From Bacteroidota bacterium (GTDB lineage Bacteria > Bacteroidota > Bacteroidia > Flavobacteriales > Weeksellaceae), in contig JAFAFC010000005.1 of the NCBI GenBank assembly GCA_023423715.1, forward strand, positions 1-64,000: a stretch of DNA of 64,000 nucleotides, given 5' to 3'. A model generated the notes under the pieces. The model was not told where the DNA came from, ran no database searches, and was given only the letters and a program-made list of their open reading frames with translations. This document shows positions 19,161 to 26,829 of the stretch, one piece after another; position 1 is the stretch's first letter, and each line of letters begins with the position of its first letter. The position numbers and the translations under genes were made by a program.

Positions 19161-19206
19161 TTCATTTAAAATAGAAATATAGGGACTGGTATTTCACTCA
19201 ATTTGT

Positions 19207-19791
19207 ATGAAAGACATTACCGAGCAAAAAACTGAAGATTACCATTTAGTTCTTAAAAAATTCATTAATCTAACTTTATTTGGAACCCTTAGGAATCCTA
19301 ATTTCTCAAAAAGTAACGGTGAAATCAAAATTCATCAGGTCTTGTTAAATTTCTTTAGTTTTTTACAAAGTCTCACTGGAGAAGAAAGAAATGATGCTAT
19401 TAGTCATTTCTATGGCCAAATACTGGCACAATATCGAAAAAAAATAAGTAAACTCGATTCTGTTAATTTAATGAATTGCTACGGTTTTAGCAATTTTAGA
19501 ATAATAACAAATATTTTCGGAATGTTTGACGGAGTTAAGCTAAATACTAAGTTTGATCCACAAAAAAGAGATGGTGAAATTATGACAGATCTAATTTGGG
19601 GTGGCATTTTGCCTGATGAAATTAAATCCTATTTATGCATGCAGTTTTTTGATATTTTCAACCATATTTCTCATAAAGCCACGACTATTTCGAAACAGCA
19701 ATATGAAGCATTAATTGATCGATATGTTGGTGAATATGAATATAATAAAGTGATAAATATCGTTTATCAGAACTTTGAAGAAGTAGAATAA
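19207..19791 (+). CDS. Protein of unknown function downstream of palindrome
   Basis: I do not recognise this 194-residue soluble protein. It is predicted mainly helical, with no signal peptide or membrane segment; notable segments are LRNPNFSKSNGEIK, MNCYGFSNFRI and DLIWGGILPDE. It is one of only two plus-strand genes in the element, the other being the integrase. It converges on the mobilisation gene at 19798 with a 6-bp gap. It may be transcribed through the palindrome just upstream, which would then be its 5' leader. Confidence 0.7.
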   Translation: MKDITEQKTEDYHLVLKKFINLTLFGTLRNPNFSKSNGEIKIHQVLLNFFSFLQSLTGEERNDAISHFYGQILAQYRKKISKLDSVNLMNCYGFSNFRIITNIFGMFDGVKLNTKFDPQKRDGEIMTDLIWGGILPDEIKSYLCMQFFDIFNHISHKATTISKQQYEALIDRYVGEYEYNKVINIVYQNFEEVE

Positions 19792-19797
19792 GAGTAA

Positions 19798-20286
19798 TTA
19801 TTTTTTCTCATTCTTTTCCATCCATTTATTGTATTTATCAATCTGTTTGGACTCTTTGATGTATTGCTCTAGAGAACTATTATATGATTTGGTTGCATTG
19901 AACTCATTTTGCAATTGAGATTTCGATTGCTGAATAGTTATACCAAAATATATCCCAGCAGCAGCTATGAAAAAAGCAATTAGCAGATATAAAGGGTAAC
20001 TCGAAAAAGAAGAGTTTCTTCTCTTCTGTAACTCTTCTAGTTTCAAATAATTTTGTTCCAATAAGTTTTCAACTCGCAAAGTTTCTTGTTCAAAATCGGA
20101 AACTAATTTGTTTTTAGAATCATTGAATTGCTTTAAATCTGGTTCTATTTTAACCATTTTGAGCTCTTCAATTCTTTTGGTTAAAAACATGGCTACCGCT
20201 TTAGATTGACTAATTGATCCTTTCAAATCTTCAATTTGGTCTACAAAAACCTCTAAAGTATCTTGTAATTTTGGTGTTGCTTTCAT
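19798..20286 (-). CDS. Mobilisation accessory protein, coiled coil plus one membrane helix
   Basis: This 162-residue protein has an N-terminal coiled coil (about 1-90), one transmembrane helix (about 97-116) and a second short helical region. It starts 9 bp after the relaxase stop. Genes of this size and shape follow relaxases in many Bacteroidota mobilisable elements, where they may tether the relaxosome to the membrane or coupling protein. The assignment rests mainly on context. Confidence 0.6.
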   Translation of the reverse strand: MKATPKLQDTLEVFVDQIEDLKGSISQSKAVAMFLTKRIEELKMVKIEPDLKQFNDSKNKLVSDFEQETLRVENLLEQNYLKLEELQKRRNSSFSSYPLYLLIAFFIAAAGIYFGITIQQSKSQLQNEFNATKSYNSSLEQYIKESKQIDKYNKWMEKNEKK

Positions 20287-20295
20287 ATTCTATTT

Positions 20296-21165
20296 TTAAT
20301 ATCCCATTCCTTGAGATAAGACTTGTTTAACAATTTGAACTGCAATTTTTGATGCTAATTTTACTGCGAAATTTTGAGCAATCTCTAACGGTTTCGTAAG
20401 TGCGATTTTAGGATTTTTAAATGGTATGCCCTTCTCCATAATATTTTTCAAACCCATTTTTCGATGGATTTCACTTGCTTTGAAATCCTTTCCCGTTGCT
20501 AAATCGATCATTCGATGTCCTTGTACCTGTCCTTGTTTATTGATTGTCGGAACAACTTTGATATTTAATTTTTCCATTTTCCTCATATAGACTTCCATCG
20601 ATTCTGGGTTTTGCTTCATTACAAAATCATGCTTTTTAAGAATTTCATTTTTGACATTTCTATCTAAATCCGTTTGTTTTTCGATGGATTGAATTTTCGA
20701 AATCATAACTTCCTTTGCAGAAATCAAGTTGTTTTCTTTCGCTACTTCATGAGCTGCCCATTGGGCTTGCTTTCCTATATAATTATCAGGTATAAGTTTT
20801 CCATTGTCCTGAACGCGATTTGCAATAATGTGAATATGCTTATGTTGTCTTTCCGTATGAACAAAGGCAACATACTGCTGTTTATCGGGATCAATTCCTA
20901 ATTTTCTCATGAAATCCTTTGTTATTTTTCGCAATTCTTCATTTGAAAGTTTTTTTCCTTCTTCTTTATCTGGTGACAAAACCAATGAAAAGGTTTTATT
21001 TTGTGCATTCTGATTTAGATTTTGAATAATCTTCATTTCTTGAAGAATTTCAGTTGGGCGTTCACCGCATAGGTTATTACGACATAGTTCGTATCCTTTT
21101 TCATCTTTCATCACATAATTTGCAAGTGCAGTCCCCCCTTGGCATGCCTGTCCTAAGCCTATCAT
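20296..21165 (-). CDS. Relaxase / mobilisation nuclease (MobB-like)
   Basis: This 289-residue relaxase would nick oriT and carry the strand during transfer. The signature histidine cluster HKHIHIIANR is at about 105-114, matching the HxH motif of MobP-type mobilisation proteins, followed by DNGKLIPDNYIGKQAQWAAHE. A candidate nucleophile is Tyr17 in ALANYVM. The gene lies 27 bp after the MobC-like gene, with the candidate oriT just beyond. The size is normal for Bacteroidota mobilisable elements. Confidence 0.88.
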   Translation of the reverse strand: MIGLGQACQGGTALANYVMKDEKGYELCRNNLCGERPTEILQEMKIIQNLNQNAQNKTFSLVLSPDKEEGKKLSNEELRKITKDFMRKLGIDPDKQQYVAFVHTERQHKHIHIIANRVQDNGKLIPDNYIGKQAQWAAHEVAKENNLISAKEVMISKIQSIEKQTDLDRNVKNEILKKHDFVMKQNPESMEVYMRKMEKLNIKVVPTINKQGQVQGHRMIDLATGKDFKASEIHRKMGLKNIMEKGIPFKNPKIALTKPLEIAQNFAVKLASKIAVQIVKQVLSQGMGY

Positions 21166-21192
21166 ATTTTTATTTTTTTCCGACTATAAAAT

Positions 21193-21498
21193 TTACTTGA
21201 ACTTTTTAAGATGTCCTTTGATCAACTTTACAGCTTCAAGGGTTTCAATTTTCATTGCGGTCATATCTCCTTTACTAAACAAATTTTTTATCCGTCTAAA
21301 ATTATCTCCATACTTTGTTAATAAAAGATAGCATTCAATTTCTTCCGGGGTCAACTTTGCTTTTAGTTCTTTTTCAAAAGTTAATCTTCGTATAAATTCA
21401 GATACCGAAAGACCTGCTCTCTCTGATTTTTTTTCAATAATTCTCTTCTCAATTTTTGAAACTCGGAACTTAATTATTTCATTTTTCATAGAATACAT
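21193..21498 (-). CDS. mobC: MobC-like relaxosome protein
   Basis: This 101-residue protein has an N-terminal ribbon-helix-helix-like segment (IIKFRVSKIEKRIIEKKSERAG then LSVSEFIRRL), typical of MobC/MbpA relaxosome accessory proteins that bind oriT. A C-terminal helical region follows. It is encoded between the candidate oriT and the relaxase, the usual order. Confidence 0.8.
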   Translation of the reverse strand: MYSMKNEIIKFRVSKIEKRIIEKKSERAGLSVSEFIRRLTFEKELKAKLTPEEIECYLLLTKYGDNFRRIKNLFSKGDMTAMKIETLEAVKLIKGHLKKFK

Positions 21499-21509
21499 TT
21501 TAATAATTC

Positions 21510-21612
21510 ATCGCTGAAAGCGATAACCTTTTGCGACCTTCGGGAGTAAAAGCAAGATGGTCTTTGGGAATCAAAATTTGCAAAATTTGGGGCCACAAAG
21601 ACACATCTTGCT
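21510..21612. other. Candidate origin of transfer (oriT)
   Basis: The gap upstream of mobC holds a small hairpin ATCGC/GCGAT (21510-21524) and a larger inverted repeat, AGCAAGATGGTCTTTGG (21551-21567) against its near-exact complement at 21593-21612 (one extra base), with an AAATTT-rich spacer between. oriT normally lies beside the relaxosome genes and contains such inverted repeats next to the nick site. The nick position cannot be assigned from sequence. Confidence 0.6.
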
Positions 21613-21623
21613 TAATTATTATG

Positions 21624-22454
21624 TTATACTTTGTGTTTTAGGAAGTCATTTAAATCCTTATAATGTTGATATAGTAATCTATGATCTTCAACATTTTTGT
21701 GATAAGATTGTATTTCATTTGTCGCATTATTACCTCCATCATCATTGTCCAAAAAAGTATTTACCACCTCATATTTTGATAAGATGTTTTTACACTTGAA
21801 AGTCATAGAAATTGAGTTTAAAATAAGGTAATCCGTATTTTTATGTGTAGGAAAAATAACATTAAAGGATAGAAAATCTGACCACGATTCGAAGATTTGA
21901 ACAGAAGAGTTATTGCTTTGAAGCCAAGTAATATCCTTCTTCAGCAAACATTGCTTTTGAAATTTATTAGCAAACTCATAACCGTCTGAATCATTCTTAA
22001 ATCCAACACCAAAGAAGATTCTATCATTGCTTTTATAATGAATCTCTCTTAACAAACTCACTTGGCTTTCCAATTTTCGTGCTTTTAGATATTCTCTTAA
22101 AGCTGGATGGGTTACATTGTCAATTTTTAGAATCTCATATTTTAAAGCACCTGTTTTTGCTTGTTTTTGAGAATTTGGTTCTACAATACTGAATCGACTT
22201 AAATACTCTAACGATTCAGAAACATTACACTTTTTGATCGCCTGCACTAGTGAAACATTATCATACTTCTTTCCAGTTCCAAAATCAAAAGCAGTTTGCT
22301 TGATATAGTTTACCGATAAACTGGGCGTTTTTTCTTCTCTATCGAGTGCAAAATAAAATGCTGTTTTAGAGTTCTCTTTGCTTGGGAAAAGAGAAAAACT
22401 TTCTAGTATTTCTTTGATCGAAATTAGATTCGCTTTTTTACAATTTATACTCAT
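21624..22454 (-). CDS. TOPRIM-domain primase-like protein of the element
   Basis: This 276-residue protein has an N-terminal CHC2-like region without a clear zinc-binding set (TPSLSVN, FDFGTGKKYDN) and a C-terminal TOPRIM domain: catalytic Glu in IFESWSDFLS (about 187) and DxD-type acidic residues in FLDNDDGGNNA (about 233). Related genes in NBU-like elements are called primases and are needed for excision or transfer. Its upstream region holds the TTACCT repeat cluster. Confidence 0.82.
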   Translation of the reverse strand: MSINCKKANLISIKEILESFSLFPSKENSKTAFYFALDREEKTPSLSVNYIKQTAFDFGTGKKYDNVSLVQAIKKCNVSESLEYLSRFSIVEPNSQKQAKTGALKYEILKIDNVTHPALREYLKARKLESQVSLLREIHYKSNDRIFFGVGFKNDSDGYEFANKFQKQCLLKKDITWLQSNNSSVQIFESWSDFLSFNVIFPTHKNTDYLILNSISMTFKCKNILSKYEVVNTFLDNDDGGNNATNEIQSYHKNVEDHRLLYQHYKDLNDFLKHKV

Positions 22455-22490
22455 TTTTCTGTGTGTTTTATACTAATTTTTGGATTTCAC

Positions 22491-22680
22491 TTACCTACTT
22501 ACCATAGTATTAATAGTCAATATGTTAAGGCGTATTTATGCACTTACCTTTAAGTTACCTCTTACCTGTGAATTCATCAAATAGGTAAGTTTACTTACCT
22601 AAAAAATAAAATCAGTTACCTAAAAATAATATTGATTTTCAATTAATTACAAACTTTAGGTAATTAGGTAAGTTAGGTAA
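22491..22680. repeat. TTACCT/AGGTAA iteron-like repeat cluster
   Basis: TTACCT occurs at 22491, 22544, 22555, 22562, 22595 and 22616, and its complement AGGTAA at 22583, 22658, 22666 and 22675: ten copies in 190 bp, plus a near copy at 22498. Many extend to ACTTACCT. They fill the gap between the VapE-like and primase-like genes. Such density suggests binding sites for a replication initiator or regulator and a candidate replication origin for the excised circle. Confidence 0.65.
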
Positions 22681-22698
22681 GAGGATTTATTATTTAAT

Positions 22699-23853
22699 TC
22701 ATGTTTTACGGCGAATGACATAACCATAAACTTGTCTTTTCGGATGCTTAATTCTTTGATACTTTAACTTAGTTAAAGCTTTTCCGATGTTTACTCTATT
22801 AAGCTTTAACCCTAGAGCATTTTCCATTGCTAACTTAATATCCGACGGAGTTAAAAAATCACTTTGAGATTTCCCATTTTCAAAATGTTCAAGTGCAACT
22901 TCCTCCTCAATACTAATTTCTCTGTAACATTCATTTCTTATTTCATTTTCAATTACATCCTGGGCAGTAAGCTCAGGATTATAATTTTTTCTTTCAAAAG
23001 CATTATAGAAAGCCTGCGCCCAAACTTTATTAATATCAATTTTACTTGAGTAATTAAAGTCAATCTTAAGTACATCAAAAATTAGCCATCTTACGCTCCC
23101 TGTTTCGTCCGTTAAAAAGTCCAACCTGTTCGTAGAACCTACGAAAGAGCAAATGCGTTGCAAAAACTCTGCTTTTCTTGCATAAGGTAGACGTACGTTT
23201 GCACTGTTCTTAGAGATAAATGATTTTAGCGTATTCACATCTGATTTTGATAAAACAGCTAGTTCATCGAGGTTACAGAGAAGGTTTTTACAGATTGCAA
23301 TTATACCATCCTTATCCACAGAGAGGTTTTCGGTATAATATGCCTCAAGACTTTTGGGAATAAGAAATCTTAAAAAATAGGATTTCCCCGTATTTTGACC
23401 AGAAGTAAGTACAAAGCATTGTTTGTTTACATAATCGTCTTTTAAAGCACATACTACAGCTCTTGTAATCCATTTTTCAAAGTGATAACAAAATGCTTTA
23501 TCATCATTGGTTTTTAGATAACTACACAATTTTGCAATGTGATCAACTTCATCCCATTTCGGAAGATTTACAAAATATTCCTTCAAAGGATTATATTGCT
23601 CTATCAGATGACTTTTTACTAAAATTTCTAATTTGCTCATCGAGATTTCAATCCCTGCCTGAACCAACTCAATTAGTAAAGAATTAATATTGAGTCCTGA
23701 CCAAAAATTAAAACCATTCTTAACTCTTATTTCGAGTTCAAGTGAAATTGTATTGAATCGCAAATCATACTTTTCAGATAAATAAAGTATGGTTCTATCA
23801 TATATAGTTTTTGAAGTTGTACCTGTTTGATACAACTGCATATTAGTTTCCAT
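22699..23853 (-). CDS. VapE-like (virulence-associated E) P-loop ATPase
   Basis: This 384-residue protein has a short N-terminal helical part, then a VapE-type ATPase domain with Walker A SGQNTGKSYF (about 149), an acidic LLCNLDELAVL segment, and VGSTNRLDFLTDETGSVRW, characteristic of the family. These helicase-like proteins in mobile elements of Bacteroidota and in phage satellites probably act in replication with a primase. It lies between the excisionase-like gene and the iteron-like region. Confidence 0.85.
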   Translation of the reverse strand: METNMQLYQTGTTSKTIYDRTILYLSEKYDLRFNTISLELEIRVKNGFNFWSGLNINSLLIELVQAGIEISMSKLEILVKSHLIEQYNPLKEYFVNLPKWDEVDHIAKLCSYLKTNDDKAFCYHFEKWITRAVVCALKDDYVNKQCFVLTSGQNTGKSYFLRFLIPKSLEAYYTENLSVDKDGIIAICKNLLCNLDELAVLSKSDVNTLKSFISKNSANVRLPYARKAEFLQRICSFVGSTNRLDFLTDETGSVRWLIFDVLKIDFNYSSKIDINKVWAQAFYNAFERKNYNPELTAQDVIENEIRNECYREISIEEEVALEHFENGKSQSDFLTPSDIKLAMENALGLKLNRVNIGKALTKLKYQRIKHPKRQVYGYVIRRKT

Positions 23854-23931
23854 AAAAAATTGATTATTACGGAAATCCTAAACAAATTGTCATATATTTG
23901 CCATAGGATTTCCAAGTGAAACAAGAAATTT

Positions 23932-23963
23932 AAAGCATAACTGAGTGAAGGCAGTTATGCTTT
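23932..23963 (-). terminator. Hairpin overlapping the excisionase stop codon
   Basis: A perfect 12-bp stem (23932-23943 with 23952-23963, 8-base loop) includes the TAA stop of the HTH gene. On the minus strand it is followed by a weak T-rich run, on the plus strand the T-run lies within and beyond the stem. It could terminate or attenuate transcription between the HTH gene and the VapE-like gene. Confidence 0.55.
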
Positions 23964-24251
23964 TTTGTTTTTGTAATGCTGCTTTAAAAGTTTATCAACA
24001 TCATCGTCATTATATACCTTACTTTCTTTAATCCAAGAATGAAGTTCCTCACGGAAGAAGAAAAGTATTCCATTTGTTGGCTTATAAAATGGTATTAACA
24101 TAGAAGATGTTAACTTAGTTAGTCTACTATAACTTATATTTAAGTAAGTTGCTGTTTCTGATGCGGAAAGAACAGGTTTAGAGTTTATGAAATTGTCTTT
24201 TAGCAATTTCTTAAGCTCATTTAATTCTTGTTGGAATTGTAATTGTGTCAT
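23955..24251 (-). CDS. Excisionase-like helix-turn-helix protein
   Basis: This 98-residue protein has a MerR/excisionase-type winged helix: LSASETATYLNISYSRLTKL then a wing with FYKPTNGILFF and REELHSWI. Proteins of this type assist the integrase in excision or regulate it. An N-terminal coiled segment of about 25 residues and an acidic/basic tail flank the domain. In the excised circle it would lie about 1.2 kb from the integrase across attP. Confidence 0.82.
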   Translation of the reverse strand: MTQLQFQQELNELKKLLKDNFINSKPVLSASETATYLNISYSRLTKLTSSMLIPFYKPTNGILFFFREELHSWIKESKVYNDDDVDKLLKQHYKNKKA

Positions 24252-24324
24252 TGTCTTAATTTTAAATTAACACGAAATAACAACTATGAAATCAGTTACG
24301 CTTAAAAGAAATTGCGCAGCATAA

Positions 24325-25116
24325 CTAATTTTTTTTATAACATAACTTTTTTAATTCATCAATTTTTGGTGCTATTGATTTAATTTCTCTTTTTTTAGTA
24401 GCTGAAGTTGTACCGTCATAATTGATCTTTAAAAATCCTTTACTTTTGTAGTAATATACTCTTTCGGAAAAATCTTTTACATTCTGATCCAAAACAGGTT
24501 TTATTACTTCAAATAATAAATAAGCTACTTTATTCTGAGGCAATGTTAAAAATAGCTCACAAGGAATTTTATTTAATGTACAATTAATAAAATATTCTAA
24601 ATATTCTAAAGTAAATTTATCCTCATACTTTAATTGATCTTCATATGATAGTTTAGTAATGTCGAATGCATGAGAATCTTTTAAAATCATATACAAGAGT
24701 TTTAAAATTTCAGAAGAAACATTAGTTGGTTTTTCCACGAAAGCTTCTATCTTCATTTTATTAATTTCAAAATTAACTATTGCTTTCGATTCAAATTTTT
24801 TCTTTAATATTTGAAAAAAATCTTTACCAACTACGTGACAGTAAATTGGAGGAATCAAAATAGATTGAATTAAAACCGCTAAAACCAAAAATAAAGTTCC
24901 AGCTAGTATAGAACCTTCGTAAAATATATACGTAAAATAGAAAAATGTTGACGGAATAATGATTAGAGAGCAAATCAAAAAGAACTTTGAATTTTGAAAT
25001 TTCGTCTTTTGATTTTGAATATAATTTACAAAGTCAATAATAAACTTACAGTAATTCAAAAAAATATGTTCCATTTCAAGAGTATTTATTTGTTTTAAAA
25101 ATACAAATAATTGCAA
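24325..25116 (-). CDS. Membrane protein of unknown function at the element's right end
   Basis: I do not recognise this 263-residue protein. Two adjacent transmembrane helices (about 45-62 and 70-90) are followed by a cytoplasmic domain of about 165 residues. The start may instead be Met15 (25074), since the first residues are poor. It is the last gene before attR. Its low GC and edge position suggest an acquired gene rather than part of the mobility core. Confidence 0.62.
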   Translation of the reverse strand: MQLFVFLKQINTLEMEHIFLNYCKFIIDFVNYIQNQKTKFQNSKFFLICSLIIIPSTFFYFTYIFYEGSILAGTLFLVLAVLIQSILIPPIYCHVVGKDFFQILKKKFESKAIVNFEINKMKIEAFVEKPTNVSSEILKLLYMILKDSHAFDITKLSYEDQLKYEDKFTLEYLEYFINCTLNKIPCELFLTLPQNKVAYLLFEVIKPVLDQNVKDFSERVYYYKSKGFLKINYDGTTSATKKREIKSIAPKIDELKKLCYKKN

Positions 25117-25155
25117 TCAATTGAAAACAATAACTATCTTTGAGTCAACAAGTTT

Positions 25156-25174
25156 GTTGTACTTTTGTTGTACT
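25156..25174. promoter_or_regulatory. Candidate integrase arm-type sites (right)
   Basis: GTTGTACT occurs at 25156-25163 and 25167-25174, 11 bp apart, immediately before the attR repeat. Octamer and spacing are the same as at 1102-1120. Conservation at both ends of the element and absence elsewhere nearby support integrase binding. Confidence 0.6.
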
Positions 25175-25177
25175 TGA

Positions 25178-25268
25178 ACCAAACAAAAAAACACCTACAA
25201 TACTGCAAGTGTTTGAAATTCAATGGTGGAGAATACGGGGATCGAACCCGTCACCTTTAGACTGCCAG
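25178..25268. repeat. attR: right attachment repeat of the mobile element
   Basis: This 91-bp copy of the repeat at 893-983 differs at one base (25200). It is continuous with the rest of the tRNA-Ala gene to its right, so the intact tRNA is rebuilt here. If exchange took place within the tRNA portion, the 3' part of this tRNA and its terminator came with the element. Confidence 0.92.
25184..25214 (-). terminator. Rho-independent terminator of tRNA-Ala
   Basis: An 11-bp stem with three G-T pairs (25189-25199 with 25204-25214) and a 4-base loop is followed on the minus strand by seven T residues. It begins 9 bp after the tRNA CCA end. The same hairpin is present in attL. Confidence 0.8.
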
Positions 25269-25300
25269 TCTAACGCTCTAGCCAGATGAGCTAATTCCCC
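25224..25300 (-). tRNA. tRNA-Ala (anticodon GGC)
   Basis: The 77-base minus-strand gene folds as a normal tRNA: a 7-bp acceptor stem with the alanine identity pair G3-U70, anticodon loop CTGGCAG with GGC anticodon, T-loop GTTCGATCC and an encoded CCA. It is the integration site of the element. Confidence 0.96.
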
Positions 25301-25355
25301 AATTCGGTTCTGCAATGATAGGTTTTTTTTCGAAATGCACAAAATACAGCACAAA

Positions 25356-25379
25356 AAAACAAGCCCGAAGGCTTGTTTT
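25356..25379 (-). terminator. Terminator of the RND efflux operon
   Basis: A 10-bp stem (25356-25365 with 25370-25379) with tetraloop is followed by a T-run on the minus strand. It lies 23 bp after the outer-membrane channel gene and separates it from the tRNA. Confidence 0.85.
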
Positions 25380-25402
25380 AAAAATCATAGGTTTTTGGAA
25401 TC

Positions 25403-26812
25403 CTATTTCCATCCACCACCTAGTGCACGATACAACTCGACACCGGATTGAAGTTTTGTGTATTTTGCATTAGCGATATTCAACTCAGCATTCAGGCGGT
25501 TAACATCAGCATTAAGAACTTCTAGGAAGTTGGCCATCCCGTAGTTCACTAAATCCTGTGAAAATCCTGCAGCTTTAGAATACGCATCCAATTCCTTTTC
25601 TTTCAAATCAATGAATTGATCTTGAGAATTGAAAATTTTCAACGCATCAGAAACCTCCTTCCCTGCTGTTAATACCGTTTTACGGAAGTTTAAATACGCT
25701 TTTTCTTTGTTGATTAAACTGACATCATAATTCGTTTGAATCTGACGTTTATTCAGAATAGGTTGAGCCAAACCAGCCACCACATTCGCAAACAACGATT
25801 TGGCACTGAATAAGTGATCAATATCCACCGACTGAAGTCCAGCAGAACTCGTCAATCGCAACTGCGGATAAAACTGAGCTTTAGCTGCATTGGTCATTTC
25901 AAAAGCGTTCATCAAATCAAATTCAGCTCTTTGAACATCGGGTCTATTAGCCAATAGCGAAGAGGCATAGCCTAATTCGGGTCTTGACATGGGTTGCTGA
26001 CTAGCCAATGTGGTTCGGGCAATCGAAGTTCCGGGCTCGCCTTTCAATAACGAAATGGTATTTTCTAAAAGTTCCATTTGCACACCAAGACTAATTAAAG
26101 AAGCTTCGGCATTGTACACTAAGGCCTGACTTTGCTGTACGGCAACTTCCGTTAAGGTTCCCGCTTCTTTTAAGGCTTTGGTGGTTTCCAAATTCTTATT
26201 ACGAAGAGCAATTGTTTCAGTAATGATTTTCTTTTGCTCATCGTACGCCAACAATTGATAATAAGCGGTTGCTAAAGCGGCAACCAAACTGCTTTTCACC
26301 TGTTGATGCGTGGAAACGCTTCCCAAATACGTAGCCAATTGCGCACGTTCTTGCGCTTTCATTTTACCCCAAATATCGGCTTCCCAACCAATACTGGCTG
26401 TTAAATCAAATTGGTTGATATACCGTCTTTCTCCAATGATTTGCCCCATTTGGGTATTCAAAGAAGAGGTACTGAACGTATATCCTGGACCAACTGACAA
26501 GGTCGGCTGGTACGCAGCTTTGGCTTGTTTTAGATAAGCATCAGCAGCTTCAATATTCTGCAATGCCGTACGAATATCCAAGTTGTTTTCTAAAGCTTTA
26601 GAAATATGACCTTGCAAAGTCGCATCGGTAAAAACCTCACGCCATGAAATCCCTCCCAATCCAATACTGTCACCAGCAATCTGGTCTGTGCGGAAAAGTT
26701 TTTCATCCACCACATCGGTAGGCCTTTCGTATTGTTGTCTCGCCATACATGAAGTAAGCAATAAAGCCATTCCTCCAACGTAAAGCGAATATTTTATTTT
26801 AAAATTTTTCAT
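25403..26812 (-). CDS. Outer-membrane efflux lipoprotein (OprM/NodT family)
   Basis: This 469-residue TolC-like channel belongs to a tripartite RND pump. The signal peptide ends in the lipobox LLTSC with acylated Cys22. The two internally repeated outer-membrane efflux domains (about 70-260 and 280-465) are present. It is the last gene of the operon regulator-fusion protein-pump-channel, 17 bp after the pump. The family exports dyes, detergents and antibiotics; substrates cannot be deduced here. Confidence 0.94.
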   Translation of the reverse strand: MKNFKIKYSLYVGGMALLLTSCMARQQYERPTDVVDEKLFRTDQIAGDSIGLGGISWREVFTDATLQGHISKALENNLDIRTALQNIEAADAYLKQAKAAYQPTLSVGPGYTFSTSSLNTQMGQIIGERRYINQFDLTASIGWEADIWGKMKAQERAQLATYLGSVSTHQQVKSSLVAALATAYYQLLAYDEQKKIITETIALRNKNLETTKALKEAGTLTEVAVQQSQALVYNAEASLISLGVQMELLENTISLLKGEPGTSIARTTLASQQPMSRPELGYASSLLANRPDVQRAEFDLMNAFEMTNAAKAQFYPQLRLTSSAGLQSVDIDHLFSAKSLFANVVAGLAQPILNKRQIQTNYDVSLINKEKAYLNFRKTVLTAGKEVSDALKIFNSQDQFIDLKEKELDAYSKAAGFSQDLVNYGMANFLEVLNADVNRLNAELNIANAKYTKLQSGVELYRALGGGWK

Positions 26813-26829
26813 AATTCTACCCTATTTTA

